A DNA stretch of 48,258 nt from Streptomyces sp. SID8352 (GCF_009862265.1 NZ_WWGX01000002.1:1-48258), one strand, 5' to 3'. Shown: positions 8,299 through 17,135, numbered from the stretch's first letter. The notes: generated by a model not told the origin, from the sequence alone. A program made the numbers and translations.

Positions 8299-9036
8299 TC
8301 AGGGAACCTGGGCCGCGCGGCGCTCCATCGCCCCGCGCGCCTCGGCCTCGCTGGAGTACACCTCGCACATGTGCCGTCCGTCCGGAGTCGCCGTGTGCTC
8401 GACCTCCCACAGGGAGATCTCCCGCCCGTCGAACAGCAGGAACGCGTGCTCGTACAGCGCGTACGGCAGCTCCGCCCGGACCGGACGGCCGAAGGCCTGG
8501 GTGATCTGGTGCGCGGACGCCGTCGCCAGCAGGGCGGCCGTGTCCGTGCCGGGACGGTCCGTGTTCTCCGCGCGTCGCAGCAGCCGCCGGGCGTGGTCCG
8601 CCGAGCCGCCCCGCACATACGCGTGCCGGGGCGCCGGGATCGTCGACAGCGGGGCCAGCACCGGCAGCTCGAACTCCGGGGTCTCCGGCGGTAACGCCAG
8701 CCGCGAGGTCGCGGCCCGCACCTCGTCCTCGTCCGTGTACACCTCGTGCTGGGCCTCCCCGCCGGGCACGGTGTTGTGGACCAGCTCCCAGAGCGTGACC
8801 GCCGTGCCGTCCGCCAGCAGCCATGTGTGCCGGTAGGTCTCACGGTGCAGCCCCGCGCTGTGGTGCGCGGAGTGCAGCGAGGTGTCGTGCGCCAGCGCGC
8901 AGTCCAGCGGCCGTATGGTCTCGTCGGGCAGCTCGAACGAGTTCAGGCTGCGTCCGAGCAGCCGCATGAGATGCTCCTCCGGAGTCTCCGGCGACCCGGA
9001 GGGTTCGTCCGCTGCCGTCTCGTACGGAACGCTCAA
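8299..9036 (-). CDS. DUF6227-like Streptomyces protein with internal duplication
   Basis: The 245-aa protein starts at TTG 9036 behind GGGAGAA. It resembles a Streptomyces-restricted family of unknown function (DUF6227, from memory). It has no signal peptide or membrane helix and is acidic. The sequence is built from two related halves: residues 69-112 (RHTWLLADGTAVTLWELVHN, then EVYTDEDEVRAA) match residues 196-240 (EHAFLLFDGREISLWEVEHT, then EVYSSEAEARGA). The segment around 21-41 (HLMRLLGR) has a weaker counterpart near 148-155 (HARRLLRR). The repeated unit is beta-rich, with a Trp-Glu at the same place. Function is unknown. Confidence 0.82.
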   Translation of the reverse strand: MSVPYETAADEPSGSPETPEEHLMRLLGRSLNSFELPDETIRPLDCALAHDTSLHSAHHSAGLHRETYRHTWLLADGTAVTLWELVHNTVPGGEAQHEVYTDEDEVRAATSRLALPPETPEFELPVLAPLSTIPAPRHAYVRGGSADHARRLLRRAENTDRPGTDTAALLATASAHQITQAFGRPVRAELPYALYEHAFLLFDGREISLWEVEHTATPDGRHMCEVYSSEAEARGAMERRAAQVP

Positions 9037-9576
9037 GGCTTCTCCCGGCGTTGCTGCATGTCACCTAGTGGGTGCATACCGTAGCCCCTCGGTCGGACAT
9101 CGTGTTCGGGAACCGGGAAAACGTCCGCACGAAAAACGCGCCGCCCGCGCGAGGAGTTCCCGTACGACCCGACGAGACGTCAAAAAAGCCTGGTCAAGCG
9201 GCACTTGCCGTGTGCCGTTCGTTCCCGGCCATGTTCCACCCGTTCCAGCCGTTCAAACCGTTTCCCGGAAAGACGGTGCCCCGGGAGCCGTCCGAGCCCG
9301 TCATCGGACGTCGTCCCGGCCGTCACCGGGAGTTGGCCCGGTCGTCTCCGGAGGCCGAGCCCCCGCTTGATCGCGAAGGCCCGCCGGGGGAGGGGGAGGG
9401 TACGAGAATCGGTGAACACTTCGAGGCGAAGTGTTCACCGATCTCCGCACCCGCGCCCCATCCCCCTCCACCCGCGCGGCCGAGAGCCCCTCCACCGGCC
9501 CTCGCCGGGGTACAGGGAACGGGACGGACGACACCGGAGGCCGACCGGTCCCGGTGCCGTACGCGCGCGGTTCGCC
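9037..9576. other. 540-base intergenic region with one long hairpin
   Basis: No gene is supported. The part just upstream of 9036 is AT-richer and likely holds the promoter of the DUF6227-like gene. The remarkable element is a long dyad at 9404-9445, listed separately. Confidence 0.6.
9404..9445. terminator. Long hairpin: 16-bp perfect stem with 3-nt loop
   Basis: ATCGGTGAACACTTCG (9408-9423) pairs perfectly with 9427-9442 around AGG. With A9407 bulged, three more pairs (GAG/CTC) extend the stem to 19 bp. It lies about 130 bases beyond the P1-peptidase stop codon, so a terminator is the simplest reading. Its AT-containing, perfectly symmetric arms are unlike the GC-only terminators nearby. 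Confidence 0.6.
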
Positions 9577-10605
9577 TCAGCCCCCGTACAGCTCCCCGTA
9601 CGACGGCCAGGTGCCACCGGGGCCGGAGACCGGCCCGGCGGCCCGGACGGCGCGCACGATGGCCCGGGTCACCACGTCCGCGCCCGCCGCCAGCAGCGCG
9701 TTGAGCGCCAGGGGCTCCCCGTCCGGCAGGGCGTGCGCACCGGTGGCCAGGGCGAACACGGTGTCCCCGTCGTTGAGCAGGTGAACCGGCCGTACGGCGC
9801 GGGCGATGCCGTCGTGCGCCGTGCCGGCCAGCTTCTGCGCCTGGGCCTTGGACAGGTCGGCGTCCGTGGCGACCACCGCGAGCGTGGTGTTGAGCGGCGG
9901 CACGGTGGTCACCGCCTCCGCCTCGGCGATCCGCCGCAGCGCGGCCCCGTGCGTCCGGGCCGCCGGGTACTCCACCCGGCGTCCCTGGAACAACTCCCCG
10001 TACAGCACCCCCGTTCCCGGGTCCACCGCCGAGCCCGCCGCGTTGGCCACCACCAGCGCCGCCACGGTGACGCCCGAGTCCAGCAGGACGCTCGCCGTGC
10101 CGACCCCGCCCTTCAACGGGCCCACCGCGGCACCCGTGCCCGCCCCGACGCACCCCTGGGCCACCGGCGCCCCGGGCCCGCTCGCGTCGGCCGCCTCCAC
10201 CGCCGCCCGCCCGGTGGCCGCGTCCGGCCGGGCCCGGAAGTCGCCCCCGCGCCCCAGGTCGAAGACACAGGCCGCGGGCACCACCGGGACGACCTCGGCC
10301 GGACCGGGCCCCACCCGCACCCCGCGGCCCCGCTCCTCCAGCCAGGCCATCACCCCCGACGCGGCGTCCAGCCCGTACGCGCTGCCGCCGGTCAGGACCA
10401 GGGCCTCGATCCCGCGCACCACGTTGCGCGGATCGAGCGCGTCGGTCTCCTTGGTGCCGGGGCCCCCGCCGCGCACATCCACAGCGGCGACCGCCCCGCC
10501 CTCGGGGGCGAGCACCACCGTCGTGCCGGTCAGCCATCCGTCGCCGGTGCGCGTCGTGTGCCCGACCCGCACCCCGGCCACGTCCGTCAATGCGTCCACT
10601 GTCAT
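9577..10605 (-). CDS. P1-family peptidase (DmpA / L-aminopeptidase-D-esterase type)
   Basis: The 342-aa protein starts at ATG 10605. Family signatures are ALTDVAGVRVGHTTR at the N-terminus, VVLAPEGG, RGGGPGTKETDAL, LVLTGGSAYGLDAA and GLEER-type segments, and near the C-terminal third PPLNTTLAVVATDA. DmpA-like enzymes are Ntn hydrolases that cut themselves at a Ser/Thr to expose the nucleophile; here the cut would fall in the NTTLAVVATDA segment. They release N-terminal residues (D-Ala, beta-peptides) from short peptides. No signal peptide is seen, so it acts in the cytoplasm. It is probably transcribed together with, or just after, the ltrA-like gene, 58 bases upstream. Confidence 0.92.
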   Translation of the reverse strand: MTVDALTDVAGVRVGHTTRTGDGWLTGTTVVLAPEGGAVAAVDVRGGGPGTKETDALDPRNVVRGIEALVLTGGSAYGLDAASGVMAWLEERGRGVRVGPGPAEVVPVVPAACVFDLGRGGDFRARPDAATGRAAVEAADASGPGAPVAQGCVGAGTGAAVGPLKGGVGTASVLLDSGVTVAALVVANAAGSAVDPGTGVLYGELFQGRRVEYPAARTHGAALRRIAEAEAVTTVPPLNTTLAVVATDADLSKAQAQKLAGTAHDGIARAVRPVHLLNDGDTVFALATGAHALPDGEPLALNALLAAGADVVTRAIVRAVRAAGPVSGPGGTWPSYGELYGG

Positions 10606-10663
10606 GACGCCAGTGTCGTCCAGCCACCGCCGCCCTCCGGGGCACCGGCGCCCGCTCGCCCGC

Positions 10664-11896
10664 CTACCCGGCCCCCGCCGGCGCGCCCGAGCCCCCGGCG
10701 CGGCCGCGCGCGGTCAGCGTCACCCCCGTCGCCACCGCCAGCGCCAGGACGATCCCCGCCCCCAGCACCGCCCACCGCCCGAGGAACGTGCAGCAGATCA
10801 CCAGCAGCGCCGCCATAGGCAGCACCGACTGCTGGGCGACGCCCACCTTGAAGTGCCGCGCGTGCAGCAGCCACACCATCAGCAGATACAGCGCCGTCGG
10901 CAGGGTCACCGCCGCTGCCGCCCCCAGCGCGGACAGGTGCGCCGCGCCGACCGCCCGCTCCACCGCCACCTCCAGGCCCGCCCCGATCGCGGCGGCCGAG
11001 GCGAAGACCGGATAGTGGCCGTAGCCCCAGAGGAACGCCCGGCCACTGGAGCGCAGATGCCCGTGGACCGGCACCACGAAGTAGATCCACCACGCGGCGA
11101 AGACGATCAGCAGCCCGCCCGCCGCGATCGGCAGCATCTCCCCGAGCGCGTCGTGCTCGTCGATGCCCGACTTCACCGCGACCGTGGCCGCGGCGATGGT
11201 CTCGCCCAGCACGATGATCGTGAACAGCCCGTACCGTTCCGCGATGTGGTGCGGGTGCCACGCCGAGGTCTGGCTGCGTTCCGCGTACGCCGGAACGCAC
11301 ATCTCCAGCAGGGCCATCCCCAGGAACAGCCACATCCGGCCGCCCTGCGGCAGGAGCAGCAGCCCCAGCCAGCCGATCTGGCAGAGCAGCACCCCGAAGG
11401 CGTAGCGGCGGGCCATCGAGCGCTCCGCCGGTCCGGAGCCGCGGGACGCCCGGAGCCACTGCGCCGCCATGGCGATCCGCATGATCGCGTAGCCCAGCCA
11501 GACGGCCATGAAGTCGTGCCGCTCGAAGGCCCGCTGCACCCCCGCCGCCAGCACCAGGACGCCCGCGATCTGCACCAGGGTGACGAGCCGGTAGAGCACG
11601 TCGTCGTTGTCGTACGCCGACGCGAACCACGTGAAGTTCATCCACGCCCACCAGATGGCGAAGAAGACCATCGCGTAGTCGAGGATGCCCTCGCCCCCGT
11701 GCCCCTCGGCCACGGAGCGCACCAGCTCGGCCCCCGCCTGGGCGATGGCCACCACGAAGCACAGGTCGAAGAGGAGCTCCAGCGGGGAGGAGACCCGGTG
11801 CTCCTCGTGCGGGGCGCGGGCGGCGAGCCGACGCACCGGCCGGTGGCCGCCGGGCGGCCCGGAGGGCCCCACCGAAGGGGGCGAAGTGGACATCAT
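10664..11896 (-). CDS. Low temperature requirement protein A (LtrA) family membrane protein
   Basis: The product has 410 aa from tandem ATG codons at 11896 and 11893. After a short polar N-terminus (APHEEHRVSSPLELLFDLCFVVAIAQ, a typical LtrA opening), about 11-12 hydrophobic segments follow. Other family segments are WWAWMNFTWFASAYDNDD, WHPHHIAERYGLFTIIVLGETI and GYGHYPVFASAAAIGAG. LtrA was named from Listeria growth at low temperature; its molecular function is unknown. The frame stays open far upstream through 18-nt tandem repeats, but those codons look non-coding. Confidence 0.87.
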   Translation of the reverse strand: MMSTSPPSVGPSGPPGGHRPVRRLAARAPHEEHRVSSPLELLFDLCFVVAIAQAGAELVRSVAEGHGGEGILDYAMVFFAIWWAWMNFTWFASAYDNDDVLYRLVTLVQIAGVLVLAAGVQRAFERHDFMAVWLGYAIMRIAMAAQWLRASRGSGPAERSMARRYAFGVLLCQIGWLGLLLLPQGGRMWLFLGMALLEMCVPAYAERSQTSAWHPHHIAERYGLFTIIVLGETIAAATVAVKSGIDEHDALGEMLPIAAGGLLIVFAAWWIYFVVPVHGHLRSSGRAFLWGYGHYPVFASAAAIGAGLEVAVERAVGAAHLSALGAAAAVTLPTALYLLMVWLLHARHFKVGVAQQSVLPMAALLVICCTFLGRWAVLGAGIVLALAVATGVTLTARGRAGGSGAPAGAG

Positions 11897-12227
11897 GGAC
11901 ACCAGCAGACCAGACCCGGCCCGGAAGTCCCGGTAACGGGGCGGCTGGTGCCGTGCGGGGGAACGCCCTGCCCGCCGCGTCGGGCACGCCGCGAACGGCG
12001 ACCGCGTCGGGAGCGGCGACCGTGTCGGGAGCGGCTGCCGCGGCGGGGACGGTGAACCCGGCGGGGACGGTGAACCCGGCGGGGGTGGCGAACCCGGCGG
12101 GGAGGCGGATCCGGCGGGGAGGGCGGATCCGGTGGGGACGTGGTGCGGGCAACGGCGGTGCGACGGGTCCGTCGTCCGCGGGCCGTTCCACGACGGCTCG
12201 CACCGGGGCGGGCCGTACTCTGGGGGC
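11897..12227. repeat. Intergenic region with 18-nt tandem repeats
   Basis: Two copies of GCGACCGYGTCGGGAGCG occupy 11998-12033. A second array follows with about five copies of an 18-nt unit GCGGGGACGGTGAACCCG (12043-12131, the last three diverged, one of 17 nt). The array sits upstream of the ltrA-like start on that gene's coding strand, where it would read as Pro-rich hexapeptides. I favour non-coding repeat expansion. No other gene is supported. Confidence 0.65.
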
Positions 12228-12413
12228 ATGAGCAGCATCGCCCCCCGTTCCGAGCCGAGCGCGCCGAAGCCCGAGCCGAAGCTGGTCTTCGGCGATCCGC
12301 TGGACCAGCAGTCCTCGGACGACACCGACCGGGGTTGGGGCGACCGCCCCGGGCCCGACGCCGCCGCGGACCTGCGGCGCTTCCTGGACGAGAAGCCGCC
12401 CCACCACCTCTGA
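12228..12413 (+). CDS. Small conserved-looking hypothetical protein (61 aa)
   Basis: The start is ATG 12228, directly preceded by TGGGGGC. The protein is acidic and hydrophilic, with KLVFGDPLDQQSSDDTDRGW in the middle and DAAADLRRFLDEKPPHH at the end. It has codon bias typical of real Streptomyces genes (G/C at nearly every third position while keeping D/E/K residues). No domain is recognised. It lies between the divergent ltrA-like gene and the convergent mscL. Confidence 0.7.
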   Translation: MSSIAPRSEPSAPKPEPKLVFGDPLDQQSSDDTDRGWGDRPGPDAAADLRRFLDEKPPHHL

Positions 12414-12605
12414 GCCGCTCCGGCCGCCGCTGACCGGCCCGCCGCCCACCACCGGACCACGGACCGGGACCGGACCGTGTCACGGGCCCGGCCCACCGCG
12501 CGGGTCCGGCCCACCGCGCGGGTCCGGAGCGCGGTGTCCCGGTGTCGTCGGCGCCGCCGGGCGGGGGCCGCGGCGGGGCCGGAGCCGGTCGCGCGGGTGC
12601 CGCGG

Positions 12606-13076
12606 TTACTCGCGGTCGTGGCCCGAGCCGCGCTGGGCGATCAGGGCGTCGCGGATCTCCTTCAGCACCTCCAGCTCGCTGATCTCCACGACCTCCATCG
12701 TGCCTTCCTTGGCCTTGCGCCGGGCCTCCTGGCGGGCCAGGTACTTCGACATGGGCAGGACCATCAGGAAGTAGACGACCGCCGCCGTGATCACGAACGA
12801 CAGGGTGGCGCCGAGCACCGAGCCCCACAGGATTCGGACGCCGGTCGCGCTGTCGCCGCTGCCCGAGCAGGGGCCCTTCAGACACGAGCTGTAGCTGTCC
12901 AGGTTCTGCGTCCCGAACGCGCCGACCAGCGGGTTGATGATGCCCTTCACCACCGAGTTCACGATGTTGGTGAAGGCGGCGCCGATGACCACCGCGACGG
13001 CCAGATCGACGACGTTTCCGCGCATCAGGAAGGTCTTGAAACCCTGCAGGACGCTCGGTCCCTTGTTGTCGCTCAC
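12606..13076 (-). CDS. mscL: Large-conductance mechanosensitive channel
   Basis: This 156-aa protein has a GTG start at 13076 with GGAG about 12 bases upstream. The conserved N-terminal pore helix is FKTFLMRGNVVDLAVAVVIGAAFTNIVNSVVKGIINPLVG. A variable periplasmic loop has two cysteines (SSCLKGPCSG, about 63-72). The second helix is GATLSFVITAAVVYFLMVLP, followed by a charged C-terminal helix bundle. MscL forms a homopentamer that opens under hypo-osmotic shock. The pair of loop cysteines is unusual and could form a disulfide outside the membrane. Confidence 0.96.
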   Translation of the reverse strand: MSDNKGPSVLQGFKTFLMRGNVVDLAVAVVIGAAFTNIVNSVVKGIINPLVGAFGTQNLDSYSSCLKGPCSGSGDSATGVRILWGSVLGATLSFVITAAVVYFLMVLPMSKYLARQEARRKAKEGTMEVVEISELEVLKEIRDALIAQRGSGHDRE

Positions 13077-13187
13077 CTCGGGGGAACTCCTTGTGTGGAC
13101 GGATCGTGGAACAAATCGCTCCGCAACCTACGCCGAGGTTGGGCCATCCTGTCCAATCGGCTCCCTCGAACGAGGGACTTGACCGCC

Positions 13188-13832
13188 CTACCACAAGGTC
13201 ACCGCCAGCGGCGTCAGCGCACCCGTCCCGACCAGGCGGTGCGCGGTGGCACGCGGCACGGACAGCACGACCAGCGCCCCGGCCCCGTTCTCCCCGGCCC
13301 CGGTCCCGCTCCCGGCCCCGTCCCAGACCCCGGCACGGGGCCCCTGCCCGCCCCCGTCCTCCGGCCCCGGCACGCGTGCCACCCGGGCCCCGCGCGCGAT
13401 CACGGCGATGCCGCCGCCCCCGCTCCCCGCGCTTCCGCCCGGGGACACCGCACCGGCCCCACCCGGCCCACCGCCCCCGGCGGCCACGACATCGACCCGG
13501 TCACCCGGCCTGAGTAGCCGCACCGTGGCCGCGTCCGCGATCCGCACCGGCGCCGCGACCAGATCCGCCGGCGGACGCCGTCCCTCCTCCCCGGCGGTCG
13601 GCCGGCCACGCGCCCGCTCCCCGTCCCGCGCGCCGGAGCCCGGGAGCGGCCCGGCGGCCACCAGCGCCGCGGCGGCGACGGCGAGCCCCGCGGCCAGCGC
13701 CCGCCGACGGTGGCGCAGCAGCCGGTGCGCCCCGTGACGACCGCCGCGCACCCGCACGGGCGCGAACCGCGGCACCTCGCGGACGGGAGGGGCGTCGTGG
13801 GAGAGGACGGGGGGAGCGGAGCGGAAGGACAC
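13188..13832 (-). CDS. SAF-domain (CpaB/RcpC-like) single-pass membrane protein
   Basis: From GTG 13832 (GGTGGT upstream) the product has 214 aa. A basic N-terminus (RHGAHRLLRHRRR) precedes one transmembrane segment (ALAAGLAVAAAALVAAGPL). The outside part carries a SAF-like fold: VAAPVRIADAATVRLLRPGDRVDVVAA, where the LRPGDRVDV motif is typical of CpaB/RcpC pilus-assembly proteins, and a C-terminal VLSVPRATAHRLVGTGALTPLAVTLW. Such stand-alone SAF proteins are common in Streptomyces and have no proven role. No other pilus genes are near. Confidence 0.75.
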   Translation of the reverse strand: MSFRSAPPVLSHDAPPVREVPRFAPVRVRGGRHGAHRLLRHRRRALAAGLAVAAAALVAAGPLPGSGARDGERARGRPTAGEEGRRPPADLVAAPVRIADAATVRLLRPGDRVDVVAAGGGGPGGAGAVSPGGSAGSGGGGIAVIARGARVARVPGPEDGGGQGPRAGVWDGAGSGTGAGENGAGALVVLSVPRATAHRLVGTGALTPLAVTLW

Positions 13833-14003
13833 GGGACCACCACCTGTGACGGGAACGGCTTGCGCTCCCCACGATGGGGCCTCGCGCCGATCCCCGCCGG
13901 AGCCTGTGGGCCACCGCGCGGTTGTGGACAACTCCCTCACCCGAACGGGACGTTCCGCCAGCCCGCCAGCCGCCCCTCGGCACTCCGGAACCGCTCCCCA
14001 CCC

Positions 14004-14846
14004 CTACGGCAGCGTGATCCCCGGATCCATCCCGCCCAGCGCCGCCCCGCAGTCGCAGTCCCGCTCCCCGGTCGCCGGCAGCCCGGCCAGGGTCTCGAAC
14101 AGCACGCCCCGCAGCCGGTCCACGTTGGCGGCGAAGACCCGCATCACCTCCCCCTGGGAGACCGCCTCGCCGCTCTCGGCTCCGGCGTCGAGGTCGGTGA
14201 CCAGGGTCAGCGAGGTGTAGCAGAGCTCCAGCTCACGGGCGAGGGCCGCCTCGGGGTGACCGGTCATGCCTACCACCGACCAGCCCTGCGCCCGGTGCCA
14301 CCGCGACTCCGCCCGGGTCCCGAAGCGCGGGCCCTCCACGACGACCAGGGTGCCGCCGTCCACCGGCTCCCAGTCCCGCTCCCGGGCGGCCCGGAGCACC
14401 GCCGCCCGCCCGGTGGGGCAGTAGGGGTCGGCCAGCGACACGTGGACCACGCGGGGCACCGTGCCGTCCGGCAGCGGCAGGCCGTCGAAGTACGTCGAGG
14501 AACGGGTGAGGGTGCGGTCGACGAACTGGTCCGGCACCAGCAGCGTGCCGGGACCGTACTCGGGGCGCAGCCCGCCCACCGCGCACGGCCCGAGGACCTG
14601 GCGCACCCCCAGGGACCGGAGCGCCCACAGGTTGGCCCGGTAGTTGATCCGGTGCGGTGGCAGATGGTGGCCGCGCCCGTGCCGGGGGAGGAAGGCGACC
14701 CGGCGCCCGGCGACCTTGCCGAGGAACAGGGAGTCGCTGGGAGGCCCGTACGGGGTGTCGACCTCGACCTCGGTCACGTCGTCGAGGAAGGAGTAGAAAC
14801 CTGAGCCGCCGATGACACCGATCTCGGCATTCGCCTTGTTCGCCAT
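14004..14846 (-). CDS. mtnP: S-methyl-5'-thioadenosine phosphorylase
   Basis: The 280-aa protein starts at ATG 14846. PNP/UDP family class 2 signatures are IGVIGGSGFYSFLDD (phosphate loop), FLPRHGRGHHLPPHRINYRANLWAL, VDGGTLVVVEGPRFGTRAES and VGMTGHPEAALARELELCYTSLTLVTD. The enzyme phosphorolyses methylthioadenosine to adenine and methylthioribose-1-phosphate in methionine salvage. A terminator separates it from the fmdB gene, so it is its own unit or is read with the SAF-protein gene 170 bases downstream. Confidence 0.94.
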   Translation of the reverse strand: MANKANAEIGVIGGSGFYSFLDDVTEVEVDTPYGPPSDSLFLGKVAGRRVAFLPRHGRGHHLPPHRINYRANLWALRSLGVRQVLGPCAVGGLRPEYGPGTLLVPDQFVDRTLTRSSTYFDGLPLPDGTVPRVVHVSLADPYCPTGRAAVLRAARERDWEPVDGGTLVVVEGPRFGTRAESRWHRAQGWSVVGMTGHPEAALARELELCYTSLTLVTDLDAGAESGEAVSQGEVMRVFAANVDRLRGVLFETLAGLPATGERDCDCGAALGGMDPGITLP

Positions 14847-14901
14847 GCCCGCACCCTAAGTGCTCGTCCCCCGCCCCGTCCCGGGGTCGCGGACACGGCG
14901 A

Positions 14902-14931
14902 GGACCCCGTCGTCGCCCGACGACGGGGTCC
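14902..14931. terminator. Terminator downstream of the FmdB gene
   Basis: A perfect 13-bp stem GGACCCCGTCGTC with its complement around GCCC lies 18 bases after the fmdB stop (minus strand). Confidence 0.88.
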
Positions 14932-14948
14932 CGCGGAGAAAGGGGTGC

Positions 14949-15296
14949 CTAGGCGGCGGTGGTGCTGCTGCTGGAGGAACTGCTGCCGGAGCCCGACGGG
15001 GTACCGGAGGACCCGGAGCCCGAGGAGGAGGCCGAGCCCGACGACGTGGACGCCGGAGACGAGCCCGAGGACGATCCCGTCGAGGACTTCGACGTGGCCG
15101 TCGAACTGCTCGACGAGGAGCCGCGGCTGTCGTTGCGGTAGAAGCCGGAGCCCTTGAAGACGATGCCGACCGCCGAGAACACCTTCTTCAGGCGGCCCTC
15201 GCAGTTCGGGCACTCGGTCAGGGCGTCGTCGGTGAACTTCTGCACCGCCTCGAGGCCCTCGCCGCACTCGGTGCACTGGTACTGGTAGGTCGGCAC
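14949..15296 (-). CDS. FmdB-family zinc-ribbon regulatory protein
   Basis: This 115-aa protein starts at GTG 15296 with a perfect AGGAGG 8 bases upstream. The first 55 residues are the FmdB/CxxC zinc ribbon: PTYQYQCTECGEGLEAVQ with C9 and C12, then ECPNCEG, VFSAVGIVFKGSGFYRND. Two CxxC pairs bind one zinc. The rest is an almost pure Ser/Gly/Thr tail, probably disordered. FmdB was linked to amidase-gene regulation, but in actinobacteria its role is unknown. It is monocistronic: a terminator follows it. Confidence 0.93.
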   Translation of the reverse strand: MPTYQYQCTECGEGLEAVQKFTDDALTECPNCEGRLKKVFSAVGIVFKGSGFYRNDSRGSSSSSSTATSKSSTGSSSGSSPASTSSGSASSSGSGSSGTPSGSGSSSSSSSTTAA

Positions 15297-15365
15297 TGTT
15301 TGATCCTCCTGGCACTCTGACTCGATGAGTGCTAACGACGCTCCATAGTGACGCATTCCCCGGCG

Positions 15366-16676
15366 TCAGTCCACTGCGGCGGGCGCGCGGTGACCGACAC
15401 CACGTGCGACCGTACGCCCTTCGGGCGGCGCCGCCAGACGGGAGCGCAGCGCCACCAGCACCGCCAGGGCGAGCACCGTGGCGCCCATCGGCACCAGGAA
15501 CCCGGCGCCGTCCCAGAGCCGGTCCTCCAGCTGTCCGGCAACGGTGACCGCCATGGCCTGGCCCAGCGCGACGGCACCGGTCAGCCAGGTGAACGCCTCG
15601 GTGCGGGCCCCGGCCGGGACCAGGTCGTCGACCAGGGTGTAGCCGGTGACCAGGGCGGGGGCGACGGACATGCCGACGAGCAGTCCGAGCCCCGCCAGGA
15701 GCGGCGCCGAGTGCGCGGCCCACAGCCCGGAGGCGGTGAGCGCGAGGGCGGCGTAACCGACGAGGAGGCGCTGCCGGGGGGCGGCCCGCCAGGCGACGGC
15801 CCCGCAGACGAGGCCGGAGATCATGTTGCCCGCGGCGAAGACCCCGTACAGGGCGCCGTTCAGCCCCGGCCGGCCGATGGACTCGGTGAAGGCGGCCAGC
15901 GAGACCTGCATGCCGCCGAAGACGGCGCCGATGCCGAGGAAGGTCACGATCAGCACCCGCACCCCGGGCACCCGCAGCGCCGGGGGGTGCTCCGCGCGCG
16001 CGGGTCCGCCGTCCCGCCGGAGCCCGGCGGGCGGCTCGGTGCCGCGCTGGGCGGCGAAGAGCAGGCCGCCCACCAGGGTCAGCCCCGCCTCGGTGAGCAG
16101 ACCGGCGGCCGGGGCGACGCCCGTGCACAGAGCGGTGGCCAGCAGCGGGCCGAGGACGAAGGTCAGCTCGTCCGTGACGGACTCGAAGGCCGCGGCGGTG
16201 CTCATCAGGGGGGAGCCCTTGAGCTTCACGCCCCAGCGGGCGCGCACCATGGGCCCGATCTGGGGGACCGAGGCACCGGTCGGCACGGCCGCCGCGAACA
16301 GCGCCCAGAGGGGTGCGTCGGAGAGCGCCAGGAAGGTCAGTGCCAGGCCGGACAGGGTGTGCACGAGGACGCCGGGCAGCAGGACGGCCCGTTGTCCGTG
16401 GCGGTCCGCGAGGCGTCCGGAGAAGGGGGCGAACAGGGCCATGGAGACGCCGGTGACGGCCGCGACGGCCCCGGCGGCGCCGTAGGAGCCGGTGGTGTGC
16501 TGCACCAGCAGCACGAGGGAGAGCGTCAGCATCGCGAAGGGCTGGCGCGCGGCGAAGCCGGGGAGCAGGAACGTCCAGGCGCCGCGGGTGCGCAGCAGTT
16601 GGCCGTATCCGGGCCGGTCGGCGGTGCGCCGCGGGCCCTGCGGGGGCTTCGCCGAAGGGGTGACCGTGGATGCCAC
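15366..16676 (-). CDS. MFS transporter
   Basis: The start is taken as GTG 16676, with GGCGGAAAGG 8 bases upstream; an ATG 20 codons upstream is an alternative. The 436-aa product has 12 predicted hydrophobic helices. Motif A is at GRLADRHGQRAVLLPG, and QIGPMVRARW lies at about residues 140-149 from the GTG. It resembles the sugar-efflux/drug-resistance-like MFS proteins common in Streptomyces. The substrate is unknown. It sits 69 bases from the start of fmdB on the same strand. Confidence 0.88.
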   Translation of the reverse strand: MASTVTPSAKPPQGPRRTADRPGYGQLLRTRGAWTFLLPGFAARQPFAMLTLSLVLLVQHTTGSYGAAGAVAAVTGVSMALFAPFSGRLADRHGQRAVLLPGVLVHTLSGLALTFLALSDAPLWALFAAAVPTGASVPQIGPMVRARWGVKLKGSPLMSTAAAFESVTDELTFVLGPLLATALCTGVAPAAGLLTEAGLTLVGGLLFAAQRGTEPPAGLRRDGGPARAEHPPALRVPGVRVLIVTFLGIGAVFGGMQVSLAAFTESIGRPGLNGALYGVFAAGNMISGLVCGAVAWRAAPRQRLLVGYAALALTASGLWAAHSAPLLAGLGLLVGMSVAPALVTGYTLVDDLVPAGARTEAFTWLTGAVALGQAMAVTVAGQLEDRLWDGAGFLVPMGATVLALAVLVALRSRLAAPPEGRTVARGVGHRAPAAVD

Positions 16677-17135
16677 GGCCCGTGCCTTTCCGCCGCCTGG
16701 TGGCCCCGTCCCGCCGGACCGGCCGGGGCCGGGCATGGTGGCGGGCAGCGCCGAGAGCTGTCCTCTTGCGCGGACTGCGGTAGATACCGGCGCCCTACGC
16801 GATGGGAGGCGTTCCGGCCGCCATACGGTCGCGCCAGCTCTGCTTCAGGCAGAGTTGGTTCGATCAGGTTGCCGCCCCCATCGTACAGGCGCGACGGGTT
16901 CCCGCCCGCTGTGAGAGGGAGCACCACGGGGCCCGGGGAGGGCTCCCGGCCCGGCGACGGGAACCGGTGCCGGGACCATGGGGACCTGCCCCGCTCCGGC
17001 CCTCGGCGTCCGCTCCGGCCCTCGGCGTCCGCCCCAGCACCCCGCGGCCCCGCCGACATACCCTGCGTCCACCGCGGCACCCCGCGCCCCGCCGATAACC
17101 GCCCCCGCCGGCGGTCGCCCCGCCGGGAGCCCCGC
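16677..17135. other. 459-base spacer between two minus-strand transporter genes
   Basis: No gene is supported. The half near 16676 contains the likely promoter of the MFS gene. Around 16991-17028 a 19-nt unit (GCTCCGGCCCTCGGCGTCC) occurs twice in tandem. I see no other structure I can defend. Confidence 0.5.
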
